Source: CAYYJR01 sp964472305
Lineage (GTDB): Bacteria > Armatimonadota > Hebobacteria > CAIYQO01
Direction: 5' to 3'
Assembly (NCBI GenBank): GCA_964472305.1
Contig: CAYYJR010000032.1
Span: forward strand, 1 to 29,674
DNA: 29,674 nt
Shown here: positions 23,026 through 29,674 of the stretch, in pieces
Position numbering within the stretch: the stretch's first letter is position 1
Layout: each line of letters begins with the position of its first letter
Translations under genes and position numbers: made by a program
The notes under the pieces: model-generated
Database searches by the model: none
Told to the model about the DNA's origin: nothing
The model's input: only the letters and a program-made list of their open reading frames with translations

Positions 23026-25105
23026 TCAGTTCGGGTGACAACTGGATAAAATGGGTGGAATAGCCGCCGATGCGGACAATCAAGTCCTCGTACAGCTCAG
23101 GGTGGACCAGGGCATCTTCCAGCTCCGCTCGGTCTAGCAGTGAGAGTTGCATCTGCATGCCGCCCATGCGGAAGAACGCCTCGATCAATGCCCGAATGCG
23201 CCGGCGACCGGCGGCATCGCGAGCCGTTGACTTTGCCAGGCGCAGATTGAGCACCGGGGTGCCGATGGCGCGGCGCAGCGGCAACTGCGCGACACTACGC
23301 AGCATCGCGGTGGGGCCATTCCTGTCGCGCCCCTGCACCGGCCCTACAGAATCCGCCAGCGGTTCGCCGGCGTGGCGCCCGTCCGGCAACGCGCCCACGC
23401 CCGCACCGGCCTGGGCAAAAGTTTCAAACATAATGTGCGACGGTAAAAACTTCCCGCCGCGCGCGCACGGATACGTGGTGATAGCCGTGTAGACGCCGTC
23501 AGCAATGCGCCGGGCCAGTGTGTCTACCGCGGGATGATCGTTGCCGAAATGCGGGCAGGCAGCCAGGCGTTGCCGCAGGGATTCGCATCCGGCAAAATCC
23601 GTAGCCAGCGCCTCGCGCATCTCATCAGGTGATAGTTCCCGGCGTTCGAACACCACGAGGCGTAGCGCAGTGAGCGCATCCGCCACGTTGGCCAATCCGG
23701 CGACATTGACCACCGACCAGTTGTAGCGCGCGCCGCCGTCGTTAAAATCGCGTGCCCGGTCGATGCAATCTTCAATGAGCAGCGTGCGCATTGGTTGCGG
23801 CCGGTGACTCGCCCGCGCGAGGTGATGCTCGTTCAGATGTCCGAGCGTCTCCCGAACCTCCCGCCGGATATCCGCTTCGAAAGCCTCGAGTACCGTTGCA
23901 AACGACGCATCGTGGTGCAGGCTATGCGCCAGGGAGTCGGCAAGGATCAACGGCAAGTTGAATCCGGCATCCAGCGAGCCGACATTCGAACAGCCGTGGA
24001 GCATCGTCTCGGTGCAGCCGCCACCGTTCCAGAGCGAAAGGTCCGCGTCCGCAATGCCGAGTCCAGCCTCCCGCAGGCCATCGAGGTATGCCTCTTCGTG
24101 ATAAAATGCTGGCTGACCATTGCCGGATTCCAACGCGTCAAAGGAAGCGTTCCATACGCTGTCCGGCATATCGCGCCGCACGCGCAATTCCAGGCTGGGG
24201 CGGAAACGGCCACGTGTCGCCCGCAAGATGATCTCCGTCAGCGCGTGATAAGCGGGGCGACCATCCGGCGCCGTGCCGCCCAACGCTGCACTCCAGCCCT
24301 TATTGGCGCTGACATTGTCGGCGAAATCACTGAGAACCGTCATCGCCTCTTGTTCATCTTCCGGTCCGCGATAAAAGGGCGCCAGCGCCTGGTCCATGCG
24401 ACCCGGATTATCGCAGCCGTCCAGATAATAAATGAAGTTGTAAGCGACCAATGCCTCGTAAAAGGTCTGCGCCGGATGGAACGGAACATGGCTGAGTGCT
24501 TCCAGCAGGTGGTCGCGACAAGGTGACGGTTCCGAACGCACGCGCAGCGTGTCGGTCAGGCGCCCGTGCCAGGCGCGAATCCCTTCGAGCAAATCCAGGA
24601 GGGCGCGGTAAAAGGCTCGCTCCGTATCCGTGACCGCGCATGCCAGGTTCGCGTGAATCCTGTCCTGATACCCATTCAAACCTTCGTGCAGCACACGATC
24701 ATAGCAGACGATGCCATGGGTGTAACCGTTGCCGCCGACGGTGTGCCGTCGGTTATGATTCGGGACGGATTGCTGCTCGCGCGCGAGCAACGCCTCCAGC
24801 GCCTGGAGATGGGAACGGTGTTCGGGCAGCGCCTCGGTGATTTTGGCTGCAAGCACCGCGGGGTCGTAGTGGAACGTGGAAGAATAATCAGGCCGTACCG
24901 CGCAATCCACGGATTGCTGCGCACCGCTCGGATACAGCGTTCTGCCGGCGTAGCGGGGAAGCGGCGCGTATTCCAGCCACCGGCGCCAAGCACGGGCATA
25001 CCGCGCGATCGGCGTGCTCGTTATCGGCTCGCACAGGCCGGCGCCGAACGGTTCTCCGACGGCAAGTAGAATCTTAGGATCCGCATAAATGGGGTCAGAG
25101 CCCAT
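22988..25105 (-). CDS. Glycyl radical enzyme (PFL/dehydratase-like family)
   Basis: This encodes 705 residues from ATG 25103-25105. The active-site loop is LWNGGGCTETML with C364 and E366; the C-x-E arrangement is usual in glycyl radical eliminases, whereas PFL itself has two adjacent cysteines. The block DGRHAGEPLADSVGPVQGRD precedes the C-terminal glycyl radical motif IVRIGGYSTHF, with G681 as the radical site. The substrate is not readable. The N-terminus looks short for the family, and its start codon lies inside the terminal repeat of the RAYT element, so the original 5' end was probably replaced. GGGGGG five bases upstream acts as SD, and the gene overlaps the transposase stop by 11 bases. 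No radical-SAM activase gene is adjacent, although one is required. Confidence 0.88.
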   Translation of the reverse strand: MGSDPIYADPKILLAVGEPFGAGLCEPITSTPIARYARAWRRWLEYAPLPRYAGRTLYPSGAQQSVDCAVRPDYSSTFHYDPAVLAAKITEALPEHRSHLQALEALLAREQQSVPNHNRRHTVGGNGYTHGIVCYDRVLHEGLNGYQDRIHANLACAVTDTERAFYRALLDLLEGIRAWHGRLTDTLRVRSEPSPCRDHLLEALSHVPFHPAQTFYEALVAYNFIYYLDGCDNPGRMDQALAPFYRGPEDEQEAMTVLSDFADNVSANKGWSAALGGTAPDGRPAYHALTEIILRATRGRFRPSLELRVRRDMPDSVWNASFDALESGNGQPAFYHEEAYLDGLREAGLGIADADLSLWNGGGCTETMLHGCSNVGSLDAGFNLPLILADSLAHSLHHDASFATVLEAFEADIRREVRETLGHLNEHHLARASHRPQPMRTLLIEDCIDRARDFNDGGARYNWSVVNVAGLANVADALTALRLVVFERRELSPDEMREALATDFAGCESLRQRLAACPHFGNDHPAVDTLARRIADGVYTAITTYPCARGGKFLPSHIMFETFAQAGAGVGALPDGRHAGEPLADSVGPVQGRDRNGPTAMLRSVAQLPLRRAIGTPVLNLRLAKSTARDAAGRRRIRALIEAFFRMGGMQMQLSLLDRAELEDALVHPELYEDLIVRIGGYSTHFIQLSPELKREVIKRTEYCW
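25087..25102 (+). repeat. RAYT element terminal inverted repeat, GRE side
   Basis: AAATGGGGTCAGAGCC is the exact reverse complement of 25813-25828. The similarity continues imperfectly for a few more bases inward. On the minus strand this end encodes the stop of the transposase and the residues following the glycyl radical enzyme's start. Confidence 0.9.
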
Positions 25106-25772
25106 TATTTCCCCCCGCATCCTTCTTCGGGCGACCGCGCGGTCGAGGCTGGACGGCATGACCGAGGCGGGTGGCGAGGCTGGCGAGGAAGTCCGGACTG
25201 CCGACCGGATAGCCGCGCTGGGTATGTTGGCGCAGGCGGGCACTCTCATCGGCATCTTCCGCGGCCAACCAGGCCGCCCAATCCGGCAGGACGGCGTGAG
25301 AAGGAATGGGCGTCAACACCGGATCGTTCAATACCCCACAGTGGGCGGCGGCGCTGGACCAGCGATAGTCGGCGGCGGCCGTCACCAAGCCGGCGCGCAC
25401 CGGATTTTGCTCGACGTACCGTAACGCCGTCCAGCAATGCGCCTCATCCAGCGCACACGCGTAAAACCGTCCCTGCCACAAATGTCCCGACCACTGCTGC
25501 CGCTGATTGATCCGTTGCGTGTACCGCATGTGCGTCATCTGCACGGTGCGCGCTAACGCGAGTTCCGTGGTGGGCACCGCCACCAGGTGAACATGATTCG
25601 TCATCAAGCAATACGCCCAGATAGCTAACCCATACCGCTGAGCATAGTCCCGTAACCAGGCCAGATACTGCCGCCGGTCATCATCCGTCAAGAAGACATC
25701 CTGCCGATGATTACCCTGTTGGGTCAGGTGATACGGCACCCCGACAATGATCAGACGCTGTGGTCGAGCCAT
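25095..25772 (-). CDS. REP-associated tyrosine transposase (Y1/HUH superfamily)
   Basis: This encodes 225 residues beginning MARPQRLIIVGVPYHLTQQG, typical of IS200-like RAYT proteins. The HUH metal-binding motif is TNHVHLV (H60, H62). The likely catalytic tyrosine is Y84 (HMRYTQRIN), followed by GHLWQGRFYACALD and YVEQNPVRAGLV. It should nick and join single-stranded DNA at the element or at REP-like hairpins. The protein appears full length. Its stop lies in the terminal repeat and overlaps the start of the downstream glycyl radical enzyme gene. No strong SD is seen. Confidence 0.93.
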   Translation of the reverse strand: MARPQRLIIVGVPYHLTQQGNHRQDVFLTDDDRRQYLAWLRDYAQRYGLAIWAYCLMTNHVHLVAVPTTELALARTVQMTHMRYTQRINQRQQWSGHLWQGRFYACALDEAHCWTALRYVEQNPVRAGLVTAAADYRWSSAAAHCGVLNDPVLTPIPSHAVLPDWAAWLAAEDADESARLRQHTQRGYPVGSPDFLASLATRLGHAVQPRPRGRPKKDAGGNNGL

Positions 25773-25802
25773 GTTTCAGTATACGAAGCAAACGGTATGG
25801 TG

Positions 25803-27545
25803 TCAATTAATAGGCTCTGACCCCATTTGTTCAGCAATAGGCAGCGTGAAGGAGAACGTGCTCCCTTGGCCGACTTCGCTCTCCACCCAAATGCGCCCGC
25901 CGTGGGCTTCCACCAGCTTCTTCGTGATGTAGAGACCCAGGCCCAGACCTTCGGCTTTTCGCGCCCCTTTCGCCCGATAGAATCGCTTGAACAGATGCGG
26001 CAAGTCGTCCGGGGTGATGCCTTGCCCCTGGTCGGTGATTTCCACCACGACTTCACCGTCGTGCCGGTGGGCACGCACCTGGACCGTCGTATCGGGATCA
26101 GCGTATTTCAGCGCATTGCTCAACAGGTTGGTCATGATGCGTTCGAGGCGATTGGCATCGGCGAAAACTGACGGCAAGTCGGACGGCACATCCAGGCGAA
26201 CACGATCCACCGGCATGACCGGCGTCGACCGGTGCAGCAAGTCCGGCAGGTACGCGGCCAGGCTCACTGGTTGGCGGTTGAGTTGCATCTGCCCGCCCTC
26301 GATGCGCGCGGAATCGACAAGATCATCGATCATGCTGTTCATGCGCCGCACACCACGCAGGATCGCTTCGGTGCTGGAACGCAGCATGCCGTTAAGCTCG
26401 CGCTCGGCCAAGGTATTTGCCAGCACATCGGCATACCCGTTAATGATGGTAATCGGGATACGTAAATCATGGGACACCAGATGCAATATCGTTTTTTGCT
26501 CTTCCTGCAACTCATGGAGAGTGGTAATATCCGTGAACGTCACCACGACTCCCAGCATCTCGCCATCCGGAGTGAGAATCGGTGCGGCGCTGCTGGAGAT
26601 CCACACGGTCTGCTTCCCGGGCGGATGCAGGGCCATGATGACATTGAAGACGCGTTCCCCACGCAGCGCGCGCGTCAGCGGCAGTTCATCCACCGGGAAT
26701 GGTCGCCCATCGGGCGTCTCCGCCTTCGTAAGGGTGATCTGTTCCACCAACGGCATCTCGACATCAGCGGGCAAAAAGCCGATGATTTTGCCCAGTGCGG
26801 GATTGGCGCGCAGCATCTTCCCGGTTCGATCAAAGAGCACCAGCCCATCCGCCATCGAGTCAATCGTTGCATCCAGTTCTGCAATCCGGTGTTCGACTTC
26901 TTCGAGTAAGCGTTCACGCTCGGTAATGTCATGCCAGATGCTTACGGCTCCCCATCTCTCGTCATCTTTTCCGAGTGGCGCCGCTGAAATCTGTACGGTC
27001 ATGCCTCGACCGCCCACATCAGTGACGAGCAGGCGCTCACCGATCACCTGTTCCCCACGCAACGCGCGGACGACGGGAATCTCGTCTTCTTCGACGATTG
27101 TGCCGTCCGGCTTGCGCATGACAATAAGGCTGGATACCTCGGAGTAATGTTTGCCGATCGGGTTGCCCCCCAGCGTCATTTCCATCGCCGGGTTGACCCT
27201 GATGACGTGACCTTCCGCGTCATAGGCGATCATCGGATCGACAATGCTGGCGAAGATCGTGTCGAGTTCGGTCAGTCGGCGCTGCAACTCCGCCGTCCGT
27301 TCCTTCACCCGCTGTTCCAGCGTCTCAATCATCCGGTGCACGGCTTCCTGGGCACGCAACAACGCCTGCTGGGTTTCACGAAAAAAGATGGGAGTGCCGG
27401 TGGTGGGATCGAGCACCAGGTCTACCTGCTCACCAAGCAAGCCACGCAATTCCTGTTCCGTCTCCATGATGCGATGGATGAGCGCGAGCACGCGTGGATC
27501 GTCCGGGGAAACCGGCTGAGGAGTATTTGCATGATCGCTCATCAT
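25803..27545 (-). CDS. PAS-containing sensor histidine kinase of the kai operon
   Basis: This encodes 580 residues with no membrane segment. An N-terminal helical region (about 20-90, with LGEQVDLVLDPTTGTPIFFR) leads to PAS (92-210), PAS (220-342), HisKA with H359 (LVSHDLRIP) and HATPase (NLLSNALKY, TDQGQGI, GLGLGLY). The start ATG overlaps the kaiB stop (ATGA), so translation is coupled. By position it is the likely output kinase of the KaiC/KaiB module, comparable in role to SasA or CikA but without their sensor domains; that is inference. The final seven residues (MGSEPIN) and the stop come from the RAYT element. Its closest relative in the window, the kinase at 9457-13608, ends six or seven residues earlier. 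No receiver gene is adjacent. Confidence 0.93.
   Translation of the reverse strand: MMSDHANTPQPVSPDDPRVLALIHRIMETEQELRGLLGEQVDLVLDPTTGTPIFFRETQQALLRAQEAVHRMIETLEQRVKERTAELQRRLTELDTIFASIVDPMIAYDAEGHVIRVNPAMEMTLGGNPIGKHYSEVSSLIVMRKPDGTIVEEDEIPVVRALRGEQVIGERLLVTDVGGRGMTVQISAAPLGKDDERWGAVSIWHDITERERLLEEVEHRIAELDATIDSMADGLVLFDRTGKMLRANPALGKIIGFLPADVEMPLVEQITLTKAETPDGRPFPVDELPLTRALRGERVFNVIMALHPPGKQTVWISSSAAPILTPDGEMLGVVVTFTDITTLHELQEEQKTILHLVSHDLRIPITIINGYADVLANTLAERELNGMLRSSTEAILRGVRRMNSMIDDLVDSARIEGGQMQLNRQPVSLAAYLPDLLHRSTPVMPVDRVRLDVPSDLPSVFADANRLERIMTNLLSNALKYADPDTTVQVRAHRHDGEVVVEITDQGQGITPDDLPHLFKRFYRAKGARKAEGLGLGLYITKKLVEAHGGRIWVESEVGQGSTFSFTLPIAEQMGSEPIN
25813..25828 (-). repeat. RAYT element terminal inverted repeat, kinase side
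   Basis: GGCTCTGACCCCATTT on the plus strand is the mate of 25087-25102. On the minus strand it encodes most of the extra C-terminal residues (MGSEPIN) of the kinase; the stop codon follows just inside the element. Confidence 0.9.
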
Positions 27546-27832
27546 TGCTCCTCCTCCAAGCCCAGGGCGAGACGGACACGGGCATGGTCGTGCAAATCCC
27601 CAACAATTCGCACTTCCGGCAGCGGCGCGAGCTTGTGCAGCACCGGGGTCACGAACACCTTGTCCTGCAATGCCCGCAACGGTTCCTGCAACACATCGAC
27701 GATTTCCAGGTTGAGTTGATCCGAAGGCACTCCCTGGCAGATAATCGCCAGATTGATCTGTGCCATGGCGGAGTTGGGAGCATTTCTGGCGATATAGAGC
27801 CGCAAGTGCAACGTATTGCCGTCAGTGGCCAT
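27542..27832 (-). CDS. kaiB: KaiB-like protein
   Basis: This encodes 96 residues from ATG 27830-27832, chosen because GGAGG lies six bases upstream. A start at 27847 lacks an SD and overlaps kaiC. The sequence LHLRLYIARNAPNSAMAQIN, the segment EIVDVLQEP, then DKVFVTPVLHKLAPLPEVRI and VGDLHDHARV follow KaiB family blocks (LKLYVAGNTPNS, VIDVL, DKILATPTLAK, GDLSD). KaiB is a thioredoxin-like, fold-switching protein that binds KaiC in cyanobacterial clocks. In other bacteria KaiB often acts in stress responses. One base separates it from the kaiC stop, and four bases overlap the kinase start. Confidence 0.92.
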   Translation of the reverse strand: MATDGNTLHLRLYIARNAPNSAMAQINLAIICQGVPSDQLNLEIVDVLQEPLRALQDKVFVTPVLHKLAPLPEVRIVGDLHDHARVRLALGLEEEQ

Positions 27833-27833
27833 G

Positions 27834-29621
27834 CTATACCTCCTCACCAGTGTCGGCGTCCTGCTGTAGCGGGAGCATTTGCTCTTTCGCGTCGTGGGTC
27901 ACCGGCTCGATATCCGCGCCGCGCTTGGTGCGAATCTCGCCTTGCCGGGTGGCCCACACTTCCTCGCGCAGCGTCTCCTCACGCTGCGTGCGGGCGATCT
28001 CCTCCTCCCGGAGCGCCATCTCGCGCTGCAGGTCGTCGATACGGGCCTGCGCCTGCGCCTGTGCTTCCTGCAGTTCACGTCGCGTGCGTTCGGATTCCAA
28101 TCGCATCCGTTCGCGTTCCGCGGCTTCCTGCGCCTCTTTCTCTACCCTGAGCGACCCCATCAGCACTGCGCCGCCGGCAGTGTAGACGTCGCTCAGCGTG
28201 ATGCCGGTACTGCTCAACACCAATTCGCGCACCTGGTTGGAGTGCCCGGTGCCGCGTGATTTCACAATGGTCAACGCACGATTGCGTTCGCCGGCTTGCA
28301 CCACATACGACAGGTGAATCCAGGTATCGGCGATGGTGGAGACTTGCAGGGGACTGGCCTCGCTTTCCGGTTCGACCCCGGAGAGCAGGCTGGTGCAGAG
28401 GGTGGTGACCCCTTGCTGCTTGGTGATATTCAGCAAGCGCTGGGCCACCGCCGCGCCGGTGAGATGCCCTCCGGCTTTAATCAACGCGGACAGCGGGTCC
28501 ACCACCAGGCAGCGGGGTTGAAATTCGGTCACGAGTCGTTTGATGCGGATGAGGTGCTCCTCGGCGCTGCGGGCCTCCGAACGGAAGGCATGGATCTGCA
28601 GGAGCCCACTGTCCACAAAGCGCTGCAGCCGGATATTGACCGACGCGAGGTTGCGCACCACCTCCGGCGCCGCTTCATCGAAGGTGATAAACAGCGCGCG
28701 TTCGCCGCGAGCGCACGCCGCCTCCACGAAGGTCCCGCCCAGCGTGGTTTTCGCCGTGCCCGGTGAGCCAGTGATGAGCATGCTGGTGCCGCGAATATAC
28801 CCTCCATCGAGCATCGTATCCAGCCGCGCCACACCGGTCGAGATCCGTTCGGTGAAGACCGGGTAGTCCATGGCGCTTTCCGTGATACCGGCGCTGGCTA
28901 CCTCGATGCCGTTGGGAGTGATCACGAGCGGAAATTCGTTCTCCGCAAAGCCCGTCCCCCGAAACTTGAGCACGCGCAAGGTGCGGAGCGACACATGTTC
29001 CACCAGGGAGTGCCCCAGCAGAATCACGCAGTCGGCCATGAACTGCATGAAGCCGAAGTGCTCGGAAAAGGCGGGGTCGGCACCTGCTTCGATGCGTGTG
29101 GTTATGATACCGGTGAGGCCAGTCTCCGCCAGCCAGTCATGAATCCGGTAGAGCTCCAGGCGCTCGGCTTTCAGGTCACCGAGCAGGGTCAGCAGCACGT
29201 CGATGGAATCGAAGACGATGCGTTTGGCGCCGATCTCCGCAGCTTTTGCCCGCAGGCTGGCCAGCATCCCGGTGAGGTCATACCCGCCGGCGAGGACGGT
29301 CTCCGCGGGCATGCGCGCATCGAGGAAAAAGAGCTGCTGCTTTTCCAACTCGGGGAGATTCCAGCCGAACGAGCAGGCGTTCTCGATGATATGGCGGGAG
29401 TTCTCTTCGAAGGCGACAAAGATCGCCGGTTCAGCCCGGTCGCGGGCGCCATGCACCAGCGTCTGCAGCGCGAAGATGGTCTTCCCACTGCCGGGCCCGC
29501 CCATGACCAGCGTCGTGCGGTTTTGCGGGATACCGCCACCGGTGATCTCATCCACGCCGGGAATGCCGGTCGGCATCTTGCGAATTTCCTGATAGGGTTG
29601 CACATCAAATGAATCCGTCAT
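27834..29621 (-). CDS. kaiC: KaiC-like double-domain ATPase/kinase with coiled-coil tail
   Basis: This encodes 595 residues; the ATG has AAGGTG close upstream. CI has Walker A GGPGSGKT (41-48), the catalytic EE pair at 72-73 (VAFEEN) and Walker B D138. CII has Walker A GSPGTAKT (285-292), D315-E316 (ITFDEA) and D375. At the CII phosphorylation site the sequence is VSTIADT, with S428 and T429 matching Ser431 and Thr432 of the cyanobacterial protein; a Ser occupies the Thr426 position. After residue 490 a charged coiled coil (about 490-560) replaces the short KaiA-binding tail of cyanobacterial KaiC. It heads the operon kaiC-kaiB-kinase. No kaiA is present. The family is certain; a rhythmic function is not. 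Confidence 0.95.
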   Translation of the reverse strand: MTDSFDVQPYQEIRKMPTGIPGVDEITGGGIPQNRTTLVMGGPGSGKTIFALQTLVHGARDRAEPAIFVAFEENSRHIIENACSFGWNLPELEKQQLFFLDARMPAETVLAGGYDLTGMLASLRAKAAEIGAKRIVFDSIDVLLTLLGDLKAERLELYRIHDWLAETGLTGIITTRIEAGADPAFSEHFGFMQFMADCVILLGHSLVEHVSLRTLRVLKFRGTGFAENEFPLVITPNGIEVASAGITESAMDYPVFTERISTGVARLDTMLDGGYIRGTSMLITGSPGTAKTTLGGTFVEAACARGERALFITFDEAAPEVVRNLASVNIRLQRFVDSGLLQIHAFRSEARSAEEHLIRIKRLVTEFQPRCLVVDPLSALIKAGGHLTGAAVAQRLLNITKQQGVTTLCTSLLSGVEPESEASPLQVSTIADTWIHLSYVVQAGERNRALTIVKSRGTGHSNQVRELVLSSTGITLSDVYTAGGAVLMGSLRVEKEAQEAAERERMRLESERTRRELQEAQAQAQARIDDLQREMALREEEIARTQREETLREEVWATRQGEIRTKRGADIEPVTHDAKEQMLPLQQDADTGEEV

Positions 29622-29674
29622 ATCACCTTCTCCCGATGAAGCTGGGTGGATAGCATCAGTTTACTTTACTCTAT
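29622..29674 (-). other. Upstream edge of the kai operon
   Basis: Only 53 bases precede kaiC in the window. They hold the SD but no convincing -35/-10 pair, so the promoter probably lies outside. Confidence 0.4.

Larger units (their letters stand above)
25087..25828 (-). mobile_element. IS200-like/RAYT transposable element
   Basis: This 742-base unit carries one Y1 transposase gene and is bounded by 16-bp perfect inverted repeats. It sits exactly between the Kai-operon kinase and the glycyl radical enzyme gene, in the same orientation as both. No target-site duplication is obvious, as expected for HUH single-strand transposition. The boundary is inferred from the repeats; the mobilised unit could differ by several bases. 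Confidence 0.8.

Noticed and set aside
27833..27847. Upstream start for kaiB at 27847
   Set aside because: It would overlap kaiC without an SD. ATG 27830-27832 has GGAGG six bases upstream, and the KaiB fold starts just after it.
1..29674. CRISPR array or phage genes
   Set aside because: No regularly spaced short direct repeats and no cas-, capsid- or terminase-like translations were seen.

Overview
The window is a moderately GC-rich bacterial chromosome segment. It has SD-led genes, recognisable sigma70-type promoters, a CCA-encoding tRNA-Arg, a lipobox lipoprotein and peptidoglycan-recycling genes. No ribosomal or other phylogenetic marker is present. Very large multi-PAS kinases, secreted polysaccharidases, NPCBM-GH36, a KaiC/KaiB operon and RAYT-type elements would fit lineages such as Armatimonadota or Chloroflexota, but this is only an impression.

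Layout. (1) 1-4750: a divergent carbohydrate pair, a secreted GH28 pectinase-type enzyme (minus, 3' end outside the window) and a GH36 alpha-galactosidase-type enzyme with an N-terminal NPCBM domain (plus). (2) 4750-5065: debris, with one copy of a 92-bp dispersed repeat abutting the N-terminal remnant of an IS630-type transposase. (3) 5065-13608: a signalling hub. An 8-PAS cytosolic histidine kinase plus single-domain response regulator (minus) diverges from a membrane kinase with a periplasmic solute-binding sensor, five PAS and one GAF domain (plus). The minus-strand kinase and its regulator lie in the same frame, separated by a single TAA next to a G9 tract, so they look like a split hybrid kinase. 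(4) 13609-14171: a second, identical copy of the repeat, a truncated homing-endonuclease-associated-repeat ORF and tRNA-Arg(UCG). (5) 14245-17980: a secreted beta-propeller-like protein, two very small genes and a PQQ-type sugar dehydrogenase lipoprotein, with several strong hairpins. (6) 18004-21717 (minus): a LysM-NlpC/P60 hydrolase with a long structured leader, AnmK, a membrane protein and FdhD. (7) 21852-22661: a secreted GH75-type chitosanase. (8) 22675-25828 (minus): a glycyl radical enzyme and an IS200-like RAYT element. (9) 25803-29621 (minus): a tightly overlapping kaiC-kaiB-PAS histidine kinase operon without kaiA.

How the genes fit together. The extracellular enzymes (GH28, GH36, GH75, sugar dehydrogenase) suggest plant or fungal polysaccharide use. 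AnmK and the NlpC/P60 hydrolase serve murein turnover. The three kinases and the Kai module form a sensory and possibly timekeeping layer. The most unusual structure is the RAYT element at 25087-25828. Its 16-bp terminal inverted repeats supply the last codons and stop of the Kai-operon kinase on one side. On the other side they supply the start codon and overlapping translation start of the glycyl radical enzyme.
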